64,000 bases of DNA from the NCBI GenBank assembly GCA_903632075.3, contig CAHIKZ030004727.1, forward strand, positions 1,445,001-1,509,000. The letters run 5' to 3'. Below, piece by piece: positions 43,303-54,633 of this stretch. Position 1 is the first letter of the stretch, and each line of letters begins with the position of its first letter. The translations under genes were made by a program, and so were the position numbers. The notes under the pieces were generated by a model that saw only the letters and a list, made by a program, of their open reading frames with translations, did no database searches and was not told where the DNA came from. Source of the DNA: Acanthosepion pharaonis (taxonomy: Eukaryota > Mollusca > Cephalopoda > Sepiida > Sepiidae).

Positions 43303-43527
43303 ATGTTTATCAATTCTAACAGCCGTATCTCTGTGTTATCACATGGAGTAAAGTGTCCTCCTTTTCTTTCTCCTTATCTCCAGGGCTTTGTCTTTGAACA
43401 CCAAGACAACAGGAAGAATTATTCCAGGCCAATCCTACAAGTAGTTCCACAAAATTCAGTAACAAATTGTGCTGCTGTCATTTTTGATTCACTGCCAGAC
43501 CATGTCATAATTGATTTACGCTCATAA
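43303..43527 (+). CDS. Unrecognised 74-residue frame or last exon
   Basis: ATG at 43303 and TAA at 43525. The sequence is balanced in composition, unlike most frames here. An excellent acceptor-like tract (CCTTTTCTTTCTCCTTATCT then CCAG) ends at 43383, so 43384-43527 could be a terminal exon starting in phase 0: it would read GFVFEHQDNRKNYSRPILQV and end SLPDHVIIDLRS. AATAAAC near 43777 could serve as a polyadenylation signal. I do not recognise the family. Alternatives are an LTR-element piece or chance. Confidence 0.25.
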   Translation: MFINSNSRISVLSHGVKCPPFLSPYLQGFVFEHQDNRKNYSRPILQVVPQNSVTNCAAVIFDSLPDHVIIDLRS

Positions 43528-44122
43528 AAGACAATTCTGATGTGGACCCAACCACGTCATCATTTGCAGCAGCTTTTTTTCTATTTTTGTCTCTTCTGCT
43601 TTTCATCTTTTCTTTTTAATTTTTATTGTCATATTCTTTTCAATCATACCTTTCAGCTCTCTTTCTCTTGCTTGACAACAACAACTCATATTACAGGAAG
43701 TTTATTTGCTTTAGTAATAGAAAAGCAAAATCTTACATATGTCACAAAATATTTCTTCATTTTATATCACTTATAATAAACAAATACCATTTAATCTACA
43801 GACAGGATCACTGCAAACTGCCCCTGTTACATTTTTCCTAAAACAAGATTTTCTTTTGATTCATGCTACACTAATTTCCACTACTGGCCGGATGTGTATT
43901 CCCCGAAACACAAGACTGAATGAAAATTCCATCAACTGCACATAGGCTCTGCACATAGCTTCCATTTTTACTCACACACTCAAAAAAAAAATAAGCAATA
44001 TGATCTAGAATTTCCACCCAATAGCAACCACTCTCAACTAAAGAAACAAAATAAAAACTGGAACTGATTTAAGCCTAAGAAAGGACATAAAAAACCATCA
44101 AAGCAACATTTTCAGCAGTCAG
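43528..44122. other. Unclassified, relatively repeat-poor
   Basis: Pyrimidine-rich at 43565-43680. No repeat family recognised. Confidence 0.45.
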
Positions 44123-44207
44123 ATGGCATCTTGGCCCAGATTCACAACACTTGTTGGAAAACGGTCTTCCATTTCCAAAAGACAATTCACCAAAGACCAT
44201 CGCCACA
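44123..44207 (+). CDS. Candidate small first exon, weak
   Basis: ATG at 44123 opens a Ser/Lys/Arg-rich stretch (MASWPRFTTLVGKRSSISKR) that reaches a consensus donor GTAAGT at 44208-44213. The frame otherwise continues to 44311. No family recognised and no acceptor partner found. Confidence 0.15.
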
Positions 44208-44311
44208 GTAAGTCACACTTCACCTTCCTTCTCCTACCATACACCTCTGCAGACACCTTTTACAACTCCACTTATTTCCTTTCAATGAGAGAAATTTACA
44301 CTGATTTATAA

Positions 44312-45364
44312 ATTGTTGTATTTTACATTAATACAATTGTTTATTTCTTTAAAGCTCTGCTGTTTCTTTGTTCTGCCACCATACACTTAATATAAAACCC
44401 CAACTCTACACCAGTTTTGTATGTTAATAGCAGCTATATCTACATAGGTTAGTTTCATATGTTGATGTGTGTTGATATCTAAGAAGGAAAATTTGGATTA
44501 TATCTTTCAAGCTTTATTCAACCAATTTTTGTTGCATAAATCTCAATTAAACAGTAATTAAGCAGTAATGCCAAAAGATTAATAGTTAGAATCAAATAAT
44601 AACTTTAAGTACTTACTGTAAATAAATCTGCTATTCCAAGGTATGATCAAGACAAGGGCTGGATCATACTACCTCCTGAAACCCCAGAACAGGGAGTTGG
44701 AGGTAAGCCTGATTGGAGGACCACAAGAGTGCTTTGTCACCTTTGCTATCAGATCAACATTTACTTTTTTCTAATTAAATTTATATACATTACAAATTAG
44801 CACAACTATTAAAGAAATTTTCATGGATTTTAACATCATGAAAGAAATTTTCATGGATTTTAACATCATTATGTATTTTTTTTATTCAAATCCATGAATT
44901 TGTTTTGCTAAGTCTCAAAAAATTTACTATTTTTTTTTTTTATCATAATGTTGAATGTGTTAGAATTGTTCAACTTTTTAACAAGAAAAATCTTGAGTTG
45001 ATGTAAAGTCGCCACAAAACATTGTTGATTTATTTAAGATGGAATGATCTATTATCACATGTATTTGTATTTAGATACATTGCATTTATTTTCAATTTTT
45101 CTACTTGAGATTATTCACCTACATTGCATATTATACATTACTGTAGATAATTAGGTTACAATAAAATTTGTATTTTATATGAATTCTACCTTATGAAAGT
45201 TGAGATGTAATAAATTGGTGTTGCATATCATGGATTTGTTGGGAGACCCTTGCGCTGACATTGTCTACACACATACAAATCCTTTTATAACACCACCTAA
45301 AATTATGTCACTTTGTCTGCTCTAATATGTAGATATCTATAGGCATATAATGTGTGTGCATATA
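44312..45364. other. Unclassified AT-rich sequence
   Basis: GAAATTTTCATGGATTTTAA is tandemly duplicated at 44814 and 44846. Nothing else recognised. Confidence 0.45.
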
Positions 45365-45445
45365 TATGGATGTATGGTCAAGTGTTTAGAATGTTCACTA
45401 TATGGCCATAAAGCATGTGTTCGAATCTCACCATTGTCAATTTGT
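45365..45445 (+). mobile_element. tRNA-like SINE head (family F)
   Basis: TATGGTCAAGTGTTTAGAAT (box A region) and GCATGTGTTCGAATCTCACC (a clean box B) at proper tRNA spacing. The following 80 bp has no relative in the window. Intact acceptor-stem pairing was not found, so I do not call a tRNA gene. Confidence 0.55.
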
Positions 45446-45664
45446 CAAAGAAGTGATCTTAATGTTATCAACCTAGAGAAGAGATATGGAGAAAAATAGC
45501 TCTACATGGTGTGGCTCTTTATTTCAATTTGACTTTTAAAAAACTGTGAAACCAGTAAAGTTTTTCTAAATAAATATTCATAAAGGCTCCAGTTGCATTT
45601 TCAACTACATTTTTGTATATTTTTTTTTACTTGTGTGGAATATAAAAAAAAATTTCAATTCTTA

Positions 45665-46088
45665 CAATTTTTTTTTTTTTTACAGTAAGGTTTACCCTGT
45701 ACAAGGCCCGGGAGCCACTCAAAGTAGAAGGTTATATTAAGGGGTAGTTATATGGATAGGAGGGGGAAGATAACAGCTAACTCTAAACTTGAACAGGTTA
45801 AGATTGTAGTGATTGGCGAAGCATCCTCTTGGAAGTTGATTCCACAGGGCAGTGGTTCAAAGGAAGAAGTTGTTCAAATGGAACTTACTTCTCACTGATG
45901 GAATATGGAGGAAATGTAGGTGGCTTGTTACAATGAAAGTGGCATGATGGTTTGAACCATGAAGGTTAGGCCTGGCAAAACCAAGGAATGTAGTTTGTCT
46001 AAGCACTTTTCATGGAAGTGAGACTTACCACATCCAGCCAGTGAGAGAAAGGTTGGAGAGTGGAAAATAATTTGTCACCCACAAGGAC
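45665..46088 (-). pseudogene. Jockey/CR1-like LINE 3' end
   Basis: TTTTTACAGTAAGGTTTACC at the left is the reverse complement of the 3' terminus with its poly-A. Conserved 3' UTR and C-terminal codons follow rightward to about 46088 (AAAATAATTTGTCACCCACA, as at 12890 and 57045). Confidence 0.75.
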
Positions 46089-46169
46089 TCAGAGATACTA
46101 CCTTAATGTACAAATTAGTTGTTTTATATAATCAGTAAACTTACCAAAGTTCATTTTTATTTATATTTT

Positions 46170-46306
46170 ATTTTATTACCCCCTCCCAAGTACTTTTGAA
46201 TGTTGATACATTAGTTTCAAAGATATGTAAAACATACACAGATGCAAAGCACAATCCTTAAAAACAAATGTATCAAAATTCAAAAGCACTCGGGAAAAAA
46301 TAAAAT
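46170..46306. repeat. Imperfect foldback, ~45-bp arms
   Basis: AAGTACTTTTGAATGTTGAT (46189) pairs with the complement of ATCAAAATTCAAAAGCACT (46272). The pairing continues outward through TTTATT/AATAAA-type sequence. Possibly a tiny MITE. Confidence 0.6.
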
Positions 46307-46309
46307 CTG

Positions 46310-47004
46310 CCAGGAATGGTGAAATGTTGTAAGCAACAGGGCACAAATTTACATGCCCTCACTCCACTGTCTCTCAGTGGAATGATGGCATGTATAGGAA
46401 ATGATGCAAGTTTCCCATCAAGGAAGGTTTGAGAAAAATCAGATCAACTTTGACGCAAATTTTGATATATAAAATAATGCCTACGCATGTTTTCTTAAAA
46501 AAAAAATAAAACTCTTAACCACATTTTTTGACTAATTGAGTGTACAAAAAATATGTGATCACTTCATAAGGAATTTATGGAGTGTACACTGTTGTGTGTG
46601 AGCCCATCAGAACAATATAAAAATGAGAATATTTTCAAACTATCTCAGAACAGTTCACTTGCTCAGCAATATGAATACAACTGTGTCTCACAGCAGCCCA
46701 TTCCTTTGACTGCTTAACAAACGATATCAAATTATGACTCACAACTTGGTGATAATGCTTTTAATGCCATGCAACTGATGATTTTTCACTACAACTTGCT
46801 GAGACTTTAAAAAAACATGAATGATTCAATTTTTGTTTTCAGATTTTTCAACAAGTTCTTGTTTTGTAAAAAGAAGAGGAAGTAAAAACTTCTTTATTTT
46901 GTAGCACTCATGTTAAGCATTTTCTATTAACATTAGTACCCTACAGCATGTATCTTCTTAAAATTTCTCAAATCTGATCCTTTCCAAAACATTTTACCCA
47001 AACA
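46310..47004. other. Unclassified sequence
   Basis: No family recognised. Confidence 0.45.
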
Positions 47005-47400
47005 ATCGACAAACTTTCATTATGTTGATGATGCCCAACTTATATATCCTCATGCGACTGATTTACTGGATTTAGTAGATCAACTAAACAAAGTCAAAAA
47101 CACAATAGAATTTATATATGAAATGGAAGAACACAATTCCTTACCCTTCCTAGATATCAAGCTACACTGCATTAGCATTTTAAAACTCAGTGGCCACCAG
47201 CAATCAACCAACAAAAACAACCAAATAAATTTCTATTCCCATCATAACAACAAAATAAAATCTGGCATAATCATTGGATTCTACCTAAGAGTACTAAGAA
47301 TTTGCATCCAGGATTATTTACATGAAGAGGAGAAATACATTGAAAATACTTTCAAGTGAGAAATCAAACAGAGAACTGATTTTTTCTAATAATTCCACCT
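47005..47400 (+). pseudogene. Penelope RT, active-site region
   Basis: FHYVDDAQLI (the YVDD catalytic motif, near 47017) is followed at the correct distance by IEFIYEMEEHNSLPFLDIKL. The latter matches the (F)T.E.E.N..LPFLD block of Penelope RTs, then FYSHHNNKIKSG and RICIQDYLHEEEKYIENTF. After a frameshift a few more residues match. This covers the part missing from the element at 3650-4978. It is not flanked by obvious terminal repeats on the left. Confidence 0.78.
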
Positions 47401-47624
47401 ACAAGCAGATTCTACCCACCCACCTCAAAAAACTAATATTGGATAGTTTCCACTATCACTCTGTTTATTTCTTGCATCTGCTGATGAAGAACACAGGTGT
47501 GTTCAAAAATTCTGGTCACCTAAGGTTAATATTAATAAAGTTGGAACCTCAAACTCCTACTATATGTGCTTCATTTTGTCACCTGGTTAATATTAATAAA
47601 TGTTTTTCGTATATGATTTCTTAT

Positions 47625-47674
47625 ATATATATATATATATTGACTTTGTTTTATTGACCAACTTATATATAATC

Positions 47675-47719
<45 letters not shown>

Positions 47720-47815
47720 TATATATATATATAATATTATATATATGAATTTTATATATATATGAATTTATATGAATTTTATATATATATGAATTTATAT
47801 ATATATATATATATA
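47625..47815. repeat. (TA)n tracts with ATGAAT interruptions
   Basis: TA tracts at 47625-47640 and 47679-47716, then a cluster of TATATATGAATTT units. Confidence 0.95.
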
Positions 47816-48135
47816 GAAAAGACGATATGTATAAAAGAAAAAGACAATAGGAAAACTAGTTTTAGCCGATGATTTCAGCCAATGTAGACTTTTTCAAGGC
47901 AAAAAATGAAATGAATTTATTGAAACAAAGTAACTATATACAACAAACAAAATGTTGGTAACAACTAGATGAATTTAGAAATGCTATTGTATATTCATAA
48001 GGTCAACAAAATATTACGTCAATTACTTTGTTGTATTGTTGTGTTTGATGGATTCAACTATTTTCTTTTGATTTCTTGATAAATTTATTGTGTATATTGG
48101 CTTGGGAGAGTAGTAATTTTGTTATGAATATTCAA
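47816..48135 (-). pseudogene. Penelope endonuclease C-terminus and terminal repeat
   Basis: AAAGACAATAGGAAAACTAG, CTTTTTCAAGGCAAAAAATG, TTTATTGAAACAAAGTAACT and, on minus, ITTLPSQYTQ.IYQEIKRK match 31255-31560. Stops are present. Confidence 0.65.
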
Positions 48136-48267
48136 TAGTGTTTCTAAATTTCAAGGAGGATATTAATCTAAATAGACCTCAATGTAAACTATAGACCATT
48201 ATAATATTAATAATAAATCAAGAAGAAAACCTTAAAGTTCCATAGTAGGTATGTGTATATTTACCAC

Positions 48268-48329
<62 letters not shown>

Positions 48330-48464
48330 TGATAAATATACACATACATATGCAAAATATATAAATATGTATACATATATGCATACACATACATATATAT
48401 TTGTATAAAAAAAAAATTATTTCAAGAGAATAGAATCAAGGTAGAACTCAATGTCCTAGACAGA
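48136..48464. repeat. (TA)n microsatellite and dispersed repeat arm
   Basis: The TA tract 48275-48326 is flanked by inverted TTTACCACTAATATTA and TATTAGTGATAAATATAC. The right flank matches 5540-5680 inverted. Confidence 0.8.
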
Positions 48465-48862
48465 GAAGGATATAATAAAAGGCTTAAACACTAATATTCC
48501 ATGGTAATAATTTATTCCACTGGAATCGTAAATACAATCCAATTCATCAGACCTACAAAGAAAAGAAAACAGGAAAAACAACTTTGAAAATAAAAAATAA
48601 AATTTAGAGAGAGTGTAAGTATGAGAGTGTGGGACAAATGTTAGAGCTGTAGAGAGGGTTAACGGACGAGAGAAGGTGGGGGATTCAAATTTCGTCCCAC
48701 TCTCTCATATTTACACTCTTTCTAAATTTTATTTTTTATTCCCGGAGTTGTTTTTTCTGTTTTCTTTTTGAATTTGTAGGTCTGATGAATTGGATCGTAT
48801 TTACGATTCCAATGGAATAAATTATGACCATGGAATATTAGTGTTTAAGTTTTTTATATATA
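48465..48862. repeat. ~390-bp inverted repeat (foldback)
   Basis: The left arm 48465-48640 and right arm 48695-48862 are inverted copies: AAACACTAATATTCCATGG/CCATGGAATATTAGTGTTT, TCCAATTCATCAGACCTACA/TGTAGGTCTGATGAATTGGA, GAGAGTGTGGGAC/GTCCCACTCTCTC. A ~55-base unpaired centre remains. TA tracts lie to both sides. No coding sequence. Confidence 0.88.

Positions 48863-48868
<6 letters not shown>

Positions 48869-48917
<49 letters not shown>
48869..48917. repeat. (TA)n microsatellite
   Basis: About 23 TA units. Confidence 0.96.
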
Positions 48918-48919
<2 letters not shown>

Positions 48920-49270
48920 ATTTATTCAACAATGCATGGGCCATTTTGTTCCACTCCCTTTTGCCATCTTTCAGGAAGCTTATGATTCCATTCTCCCAAT
49001 ATCTTTCTAGGTGATGAACCAGTTGAAATGTTTTTTTTTTTTTACAGGTTTCTAGAGAAGTTCTTCCCATTAAGAGTAACCTGAAGGTGCAAAGTCAGGT
49101 GAGTATGACAAATGTTGTAGGACATCCCAGCCAAGCTGTACCAATTTCTGCTGGGTCAGGAAAGAGATGTGAGGTCTGCTGATTCATTTATCCAGGTGTT
49201 TTCAAATGCCTTACAGCATTCGCAGGAGACATGTAAAGTATCTCTGCAGTGACCCATGTCATGTTTACCT
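48918..49270 (-). pseudogene. mariner transposase C-terminal fragment
   Basis: On minus: TQQKLVQLGWDVLQHLSYSP then DFAPSGYS (near 49095-49160), equivalent to LGWDVLPHPPYSPDLAPSDY of mariner. The end LPERWQKGVEQNGPCIVE with a stop lies near 48920-48980. The SPD Asp is the third catalytic residue (DD34D). The segment between is frameshifted, and the two earlier Asp residues are missing. Confidence 0.8.
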
Positions 49271-49693
49271 GGATTAATTTTTATTCCTTATTTTGATTTG
49301 GTCATCATCAATGACTGCTTGTTTGACCAAATATTTTTAGTCTTCCAAATCAAAATTTCCTATTCTAAAACATGAAAACCATTTATTAACAATACTCTTA
49401 GCTATAGCACCATCTCTATAAATGACATACATCTTTCTTTGCTGTTTGTACTACACTTTATCAAAGCAAAAAAAATGAAACTCATCTTTTTTTGTTTTTA
49501 CATTTAATATGAAAACATTGAAATTTCATATTACACATATGAATATGTATATCTGTTATAAAGTTTCAGTCATGTGTAAAACAAAATCAAATATCAAATG
49601 CCACCTATTCAACAATTCTATGAATTTTTGTTCCAATCCAATACATGTTTTATGGATCAAAATATTTATCTGTTGTGCTATACAGGAATAAAG
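49271..49693. other. Unclassified AT-rich sequence
   Basis: Nothing recognised. Confidence 0.45.
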
Positions 49694-50068
49694 TGTCACT
49701 GCTGACACTTGAGTTTGAACATAGATTGCCAGTGAGCAAACACAGGCAATGCCATTATTGAATTAAGTAGATCATGTAACCATAGAGGAAGCGCATAGAT
49801 GTAAGAAGTAGCTGGTTTATAACTGATCACTATTTCTCTTCTATCCCCTATTACCATTCGGATCTGCATTTTTAGTCTATCCTCTATTATTATTTGAATT
49901 GCTATTCTCTACTCTATTTACTATACTATTCTTCTATTTCGATCACTATACAAGCGAGTATTATCAAACAAGTACTATTAGTGCAAGAGTTATTTGAAAG
50001 CGTCTGACACTAGTATTGTTCAACGGTGTTACTATAGTTGTGTCTGTGATTAAGTCTCTACTACAACA
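49694..50068 (+). mobile_element. Candidate solo Gypsy-type LTR
   Basis: Begins TGTCACTGCTGACAC and ends CTCTACTACAACA, i.e. TG...CA, 375 bp. It is followed shortly by AAAAGTGACGAGTATTC, which resembles the (T)GGCGACGAG primer-binding-site region of many metazoan Gypsy elements. A repeated ATG(T)GGCAATGAGTGTTCATT follows at 50108. No second LTR and no 5-bp target duplication seen. Confidence 0.38.
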
Positions 50069-50154
50069 AACATTACAAAAGTGACGAGTATTCATTAGCA
50101 TCACAAATGTGGCAATGAGTGTTCATTGACATCACAAAAACTTGTTTTTTCTTT

Positions 50155-50432
50155 TTTGTTTTGACTGATTTGTTTTTTTATAGCTTATTAACCTTTTGCA
50201 GGTTAGTTAAATCCAGAAAATATTTTTAGGTTGTAAGAATTTATTGGAGATAATAATGATTTTCTGATTCAAGTCTAACTAATTTACCCATAGCCAGGGA
50301 GAGAAGAGGTAGATCCATACCTTTCCCAAATTGGAATTGGAACTTGGCTCACTGATTTTCAGTTCCATGCCATTATTCATTACACCACCCACACATTCAT
50401 AACTTACAGCACCTAGCATTCCGTGTATATAG
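50155..50432 (-). mobile_element. SINE A with 5S-derived end
   Basis: On minus: GCTAGGTGCTGTAAG (5S 3' end, near 50410), GGTGGTGTAATGAATAATGG, AATTCCAATTTGGGAAAGG and the tail GGTTAATAAGCTATAAAAAA. About 280 bp. Confidence 0.76.
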
Positions 50433-50439
50433 TGGGTAT

Positions 50440-51544
50440 TCAGGTTAAGTTTATTTCGATTTAAAAAAAAAAAAAAATGACGTTGAATGAATTGGCCTCA
50501 AGCCATCCACCCAACTTTATTGATGGTTTGATTTAAAAAAAAAAAAGACTTGATTAAATTTATTTGAAAAGTTTGTATGCAAAATCCAAGTTAAAAGGTT
50601 TTACTGCTATCAAAAAGGAATTTAATGGAAAAATATGCATTTTAAGGTGCAGTTGAGTGCAGCACATTGATGAGTCTCACAATGAAATGCCTCATGTATT
50701 TTTCTCCACACAAATTTTTCCTGACTACCAATTAGAATTCTTACTATTCCTTAAATTAACTTTTTTGTTTTGGGGCTTTTCTTAATGAAATTCACTCTGG
50801 AAAGCTAAAACGTACTAAAATCACTCTCAGTATAAATCTAACTCTATGCAAATCATAAAAATATATTTAAAAATTACAAGAAAATTTATTGACTAGTCAG
50901 GTTAGACCCATCACCACTGACTCATAGCTGACAATCCATGATTGCCAGTTGCATTTTGCTGCAATGACAGTATTTGTAGGATGTTGGTACCAAATTAAAT
51001 AGCTGCAGAACCAAAATAGTTGAATAATTTAAAATCCATCATCAGTCTAAGCTTGCAACAAAAATGGATTAAAAAAAATACATAGATATATGTTAGCTGA
51101 GTCAAGGGCAGGTAATTAAATTTTTGTAACCCTACAGTATCTGTTATTTCACATTTCAAAATAGTTGATTTTAAAATCCTTTTATGGAATAGTTTTTTCT
51201 TGAACATTCAGAAAACAAAAAGAGGAAAAAATTAGAGAATAATTTTGTTTAGCAACATTCACGATGTGAACATATTTGCGAGAATGCTAAATGCCAGGAT
51301 CACTAAATGTCTTTTGCTACACAAAACTACATTTATTTGTAGAATTTTGGTACTAATTAGCTGCAGAACCAAAATAATCAAATAATTTAAAATCCATAAT
51401 CAGTCTCACCTTTCTAGAAAAAATGTTTTTTTTATCTTTGGTTCATGTCATATGATATGATTCATACGTAAAGGATTATTATAGCTTGTAAATTTTCCTT
51501 TTCAATATTAGGCTATATGATTTATATATGACTTCTATATTGGA
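50440..51544. other. Unclassified, with an 80-bp direct duplication
   Basis: AGCTGCAGAACCAAAATA and AATAATTTAAAATCCAT.ATC occur at 51001-51045 and 51359-51404 in the same orientation, about 358 bp apart. Function unknown. Confidence 0.5.
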
Positions 51545-51905
51545 ATATATTCTTATTCTTCTTTTATGTGGTAAGTCCTGTGGGCGACCATGGCTCTCCA
51601 CAACTTTTCATCTTTTGTTGCTCTGAGTCATTTTTTACTGTTTGCCATCACTTTTTGTCCTTATTCTGCCATCCATTCATACAAACACGTTCAGTAGGTT
51701 ACACACTGTTTATTCATGCTACTCTTGCTTTCAGTGTCCTATGAGTGTTAATTTCTCTTGGTGATAATGTCTCTCTCTTCCAGTGTTTTTTTTTTTTACT
51801 TATTAGCACTTCTCTTTGTCCCTATTCTGCCATCCATTCACACAAACTCATTCTCTAAGCAATTATGGCTTTCCACTACTTCCTGTATTTTCTTTCTCTG
51901 AAGAA
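51545..51905 (-). pseudogene. RTE-like LINE C-terminus
   Basis: On minus: WRAMVAHRTYH-type terminal block (near 51590), RMDGRIRTKSDGKQ and SVTYLTCLYEWMAE (near 51650-51690). The pattern CNGILPSIHT repeats near 51830, indicating a local duplication of the tail. Dead. Confidence 0.65.
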
Positions 51906-52194
51906 TTTTTGATAAAAAATAAAAATTAACTACACTTAGTGTGAAATTGAAACAGAAAGAAATAGCTTATTTATAATAATTTATATGAAAAAAGGTGTAA
52001 AGTCTTGTTCAAAATATTATTTTGAGTACTTAAAAATATTAAGCTTTGTAAAGAAAATGTTCATAAGAAAATGGGGGCTTACATTAGTTGCTAAAGTTTA
52101 AAAAAACATCTTTTTTAGAAAGTGACAGTGAAGTGCACATTTTCTAACCTGTTCAGGGTCACTAGGCCAATGTAGTAGCAGTAGAAACATCCAT

Positions 52195-52550
52195 TTACAT
52201 TATTTACATTGTTCAGACTGTTGTCCTCATCTTTGTTGCTATATTCACAATGTTTCAGCTGTTGAACTCTGGCATTCTTCAGGTGACTAAAATTTCAAAC
52301 TGAATACATTATTTCATCTGCTGGAGTAGATTTTTCCAATTGCATGCTTTTTTCAGATATCTCAGTATCAGTTATCTCATCTCTCCAAGTTTTTTGTTTA
52401 CCTCAGCTGTAGCCAGGTATTGAGCTCACAGCTCATTGGATCAAGTCACTGGATTAAACCAATGCTTTTATCCACTGGGCCATGTGTCTGAACAATGTAA
52501 ATAATTACAATACCTCATCTTGGAAATATAGACAGATATAAAAGCAGTGG
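52195..52550 (-). mobile_element. SINE B copy
   Basis: Left: inverted 3' part (ACATTGTTCAGACTGTTGTC, TCATCTTTGTTGC, TTCTTCAGGTGAC). Right: inverted tRNA-like part (on minus ACATGGCCCAGTGGATAAAA and GTGAGCTCAATACCTGG), ending TACCTCATCTTGGAAATATA. The two termini are inverted relative to each other over about 25 bp (GTTCAGAC/CTGAAC). Confidence 0.65.
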
Positions 52551-52552
52551 AG

Positions 52553-52700
52553 TAATGGATAGGAACTCGGAGTAAGGAATTCCAGTCAAATCCATTACAT
52601 TCACTTATGTGCTAATACCCTTGGGAAAGGTAGGAATCCTCTTCTTCCCCACCCCAGATATGGGTAAATAGCAGAACAGACTGGATTCTATAGCCATGGT
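52553..52700 (+). mobile_element. SINE A, truncated
   Basis: AGCAGTGGAGTAATGGATAG (tRNA-like), TTCCAGTCAAATCC, CCCTTGGGAAAGGTAGGAAT and ATATGGGTAAATAG. No tail; it directly follows the SINE B. Confidence 0.68.
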
Positions 52701-54104
52701 TGGCAACTAGTCTACTGCAGAAAGAAATGGCAACTTGCTGCAGGAAAAAAATGTCTCATCAGTCATGTATCAAAAGATACATGATCGTCTAAACGTGTAT
52801 CACACATGGTACATAACTGACTGACTGATAAAAGCATTCATTATTGGATGAAATTTGTGATGAATGAATGTCCTAGTGGCAAACTTAAAGATGATACTGC
52901 CTTGTAGAATTATAGTTGCAGTGAGCAGTTTGTTTTTATCACCTAGGAAAACTTGATTGGTTAGTTTTACATGTCCAAAATTGTCTATATTTATTTTCAT
53001 ATGTCACTCATATTTGTTTGCTGGTTGCATGATGTCTCAGTCTAGTGTCTTCTCCTCCATCTTGCTAAAATATTAATCGATCTACTGATACAGTCTTTCA
53101 GTACTATCCACACAGTTATGATGCAAATGAATAATGATTTAACCCTTAAGACCACTCCCTATATTTGTTCCAGTAGGCTCACAAAGTTTTTTAAAATTTT
53201 TGCAAGTTTCAAATTATTTCAGTTAATTGAAAATAATCCAGAGAAAGATTTCTTTGCAATACTTTTATTTTTTCAGAATGTTGCTTTTTTTATTACCTTG
53301 AACCAAAGACAGTGTTGCCTTAATCAGGCTCAGAATCAAGGCTTCATGATAAAAAGTCTCATCCAAAACCTCAATTTTTAATATCTTCACTTGTAGATAT
53401 TAAAAAGGGGCAGAGGATGGTATTTTTTTTTTTTTACATAATTTTTTTTTATTTTAACTTTGGATATTGCTGAACATTGTTGCATATTGCATGCTAACCC
53501 TTGTAGACTCCATTTGGTGTATAGGGCCACAGACTCTCTTTACTAAGTGGAAAGTCACATGGACTTAACAAAAATATCAGTTCAGTCATCTGAGCAGCAA
53601 TAAATCCTTTAAAGAATTCTTCATCCACTTTAATTTTCCCTCTTGAGCTGTTTTAGCAATAAAAGAATAAAACATGTCACTGTTGAAATTAAATCTATAA
53701 TTGCACAGAAAAAAACCTTGACAAAAGGTTATTGATAGTTATTTGTAAAGAATTCAGAACTTAACATTAATTTTATCTTCTCAAAACTGTCAAGGAGATA
53801 TATCTTTAAATGAAAACTAGATAACAAGCACACTTAAGAGAGAAACAAGAAACTCCATGCAGTATACTGATATTGATTGATAAATTAAAAAAATGTTTAA
53901 GCTTAAAAAATAACAAACAGTTCAATTGTATTGGTAATTGCCGTGGTTAAAGTTCTACTGCTAGTTTTTCAGCATGTTAGGGAAATCTTAAAAGTTTTTA
54001 CAACATTTCCTTAGCTGTTTAATGTTCATCCAGTTAGCAGTAATACATTTTGTATAAGCAATAAGAAGATTCCACCTGAACATGTTTTTGTTTTTCATTT
54101 TTTT
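52701..54104. other. Unclassified AT-rich sequence, 1.4 kb
   Basis: An 87-codon frame at 53118-53381 lacks any recognised domain. Poly-T at 53423-53455. Nothing else. Confidence 0.45.
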
Positions 54105-54633
54105 TACAGTAAGGTTCATCCTTTACAAGGCCCAGGGGCCACTTGTGGTAGAGGGTTATGTTAGGAGGCTATTTGTGCAGATAGGAGTGGAAGATAACAA
54201 CTAACCCTAGCCTTGAACAGGTTAAGATCATAGTGATTGGGAATCAGTTCCATCGTGCAGTGGTTCACGGGAGGAAGCTGTTTGAATGGAACTTTCTTCT
54301 CACAGACAGAATACAGAAGGAATGTGGGATGGCACTAGTACACAAGGGGTTACAGAGTGGGAGTGAGAGTAGAGGTGTGATGGAGAAAAAGATGAAAAGA
54401 AGGACAGGGAATAGATCAGGGCATCTGGAGATGTCAATTGATATTACATTTGAATAGTTGGAGATTATAGCTATCAGGGAAACAAGTAATAGGAAGGGAA
54501 TTCCACAGACAGGAGGTGCGAGACATGAAGCTATTGGAGTAGAAGAGACAGTCACATTTAACCGTTTCAACAGTGAAAGGGTGGGACTATGATGCCAGCC
54601 TAGTAGCACGCTCAAATTCATGCTGTTTGTGAA

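Noticed and set aside
45365..45445. Genuine tRNA gene
   Set aside because: Box A and box B are good, but I could not close an acceptor stem or a proper anticodon arm, so it is called a SINE head.
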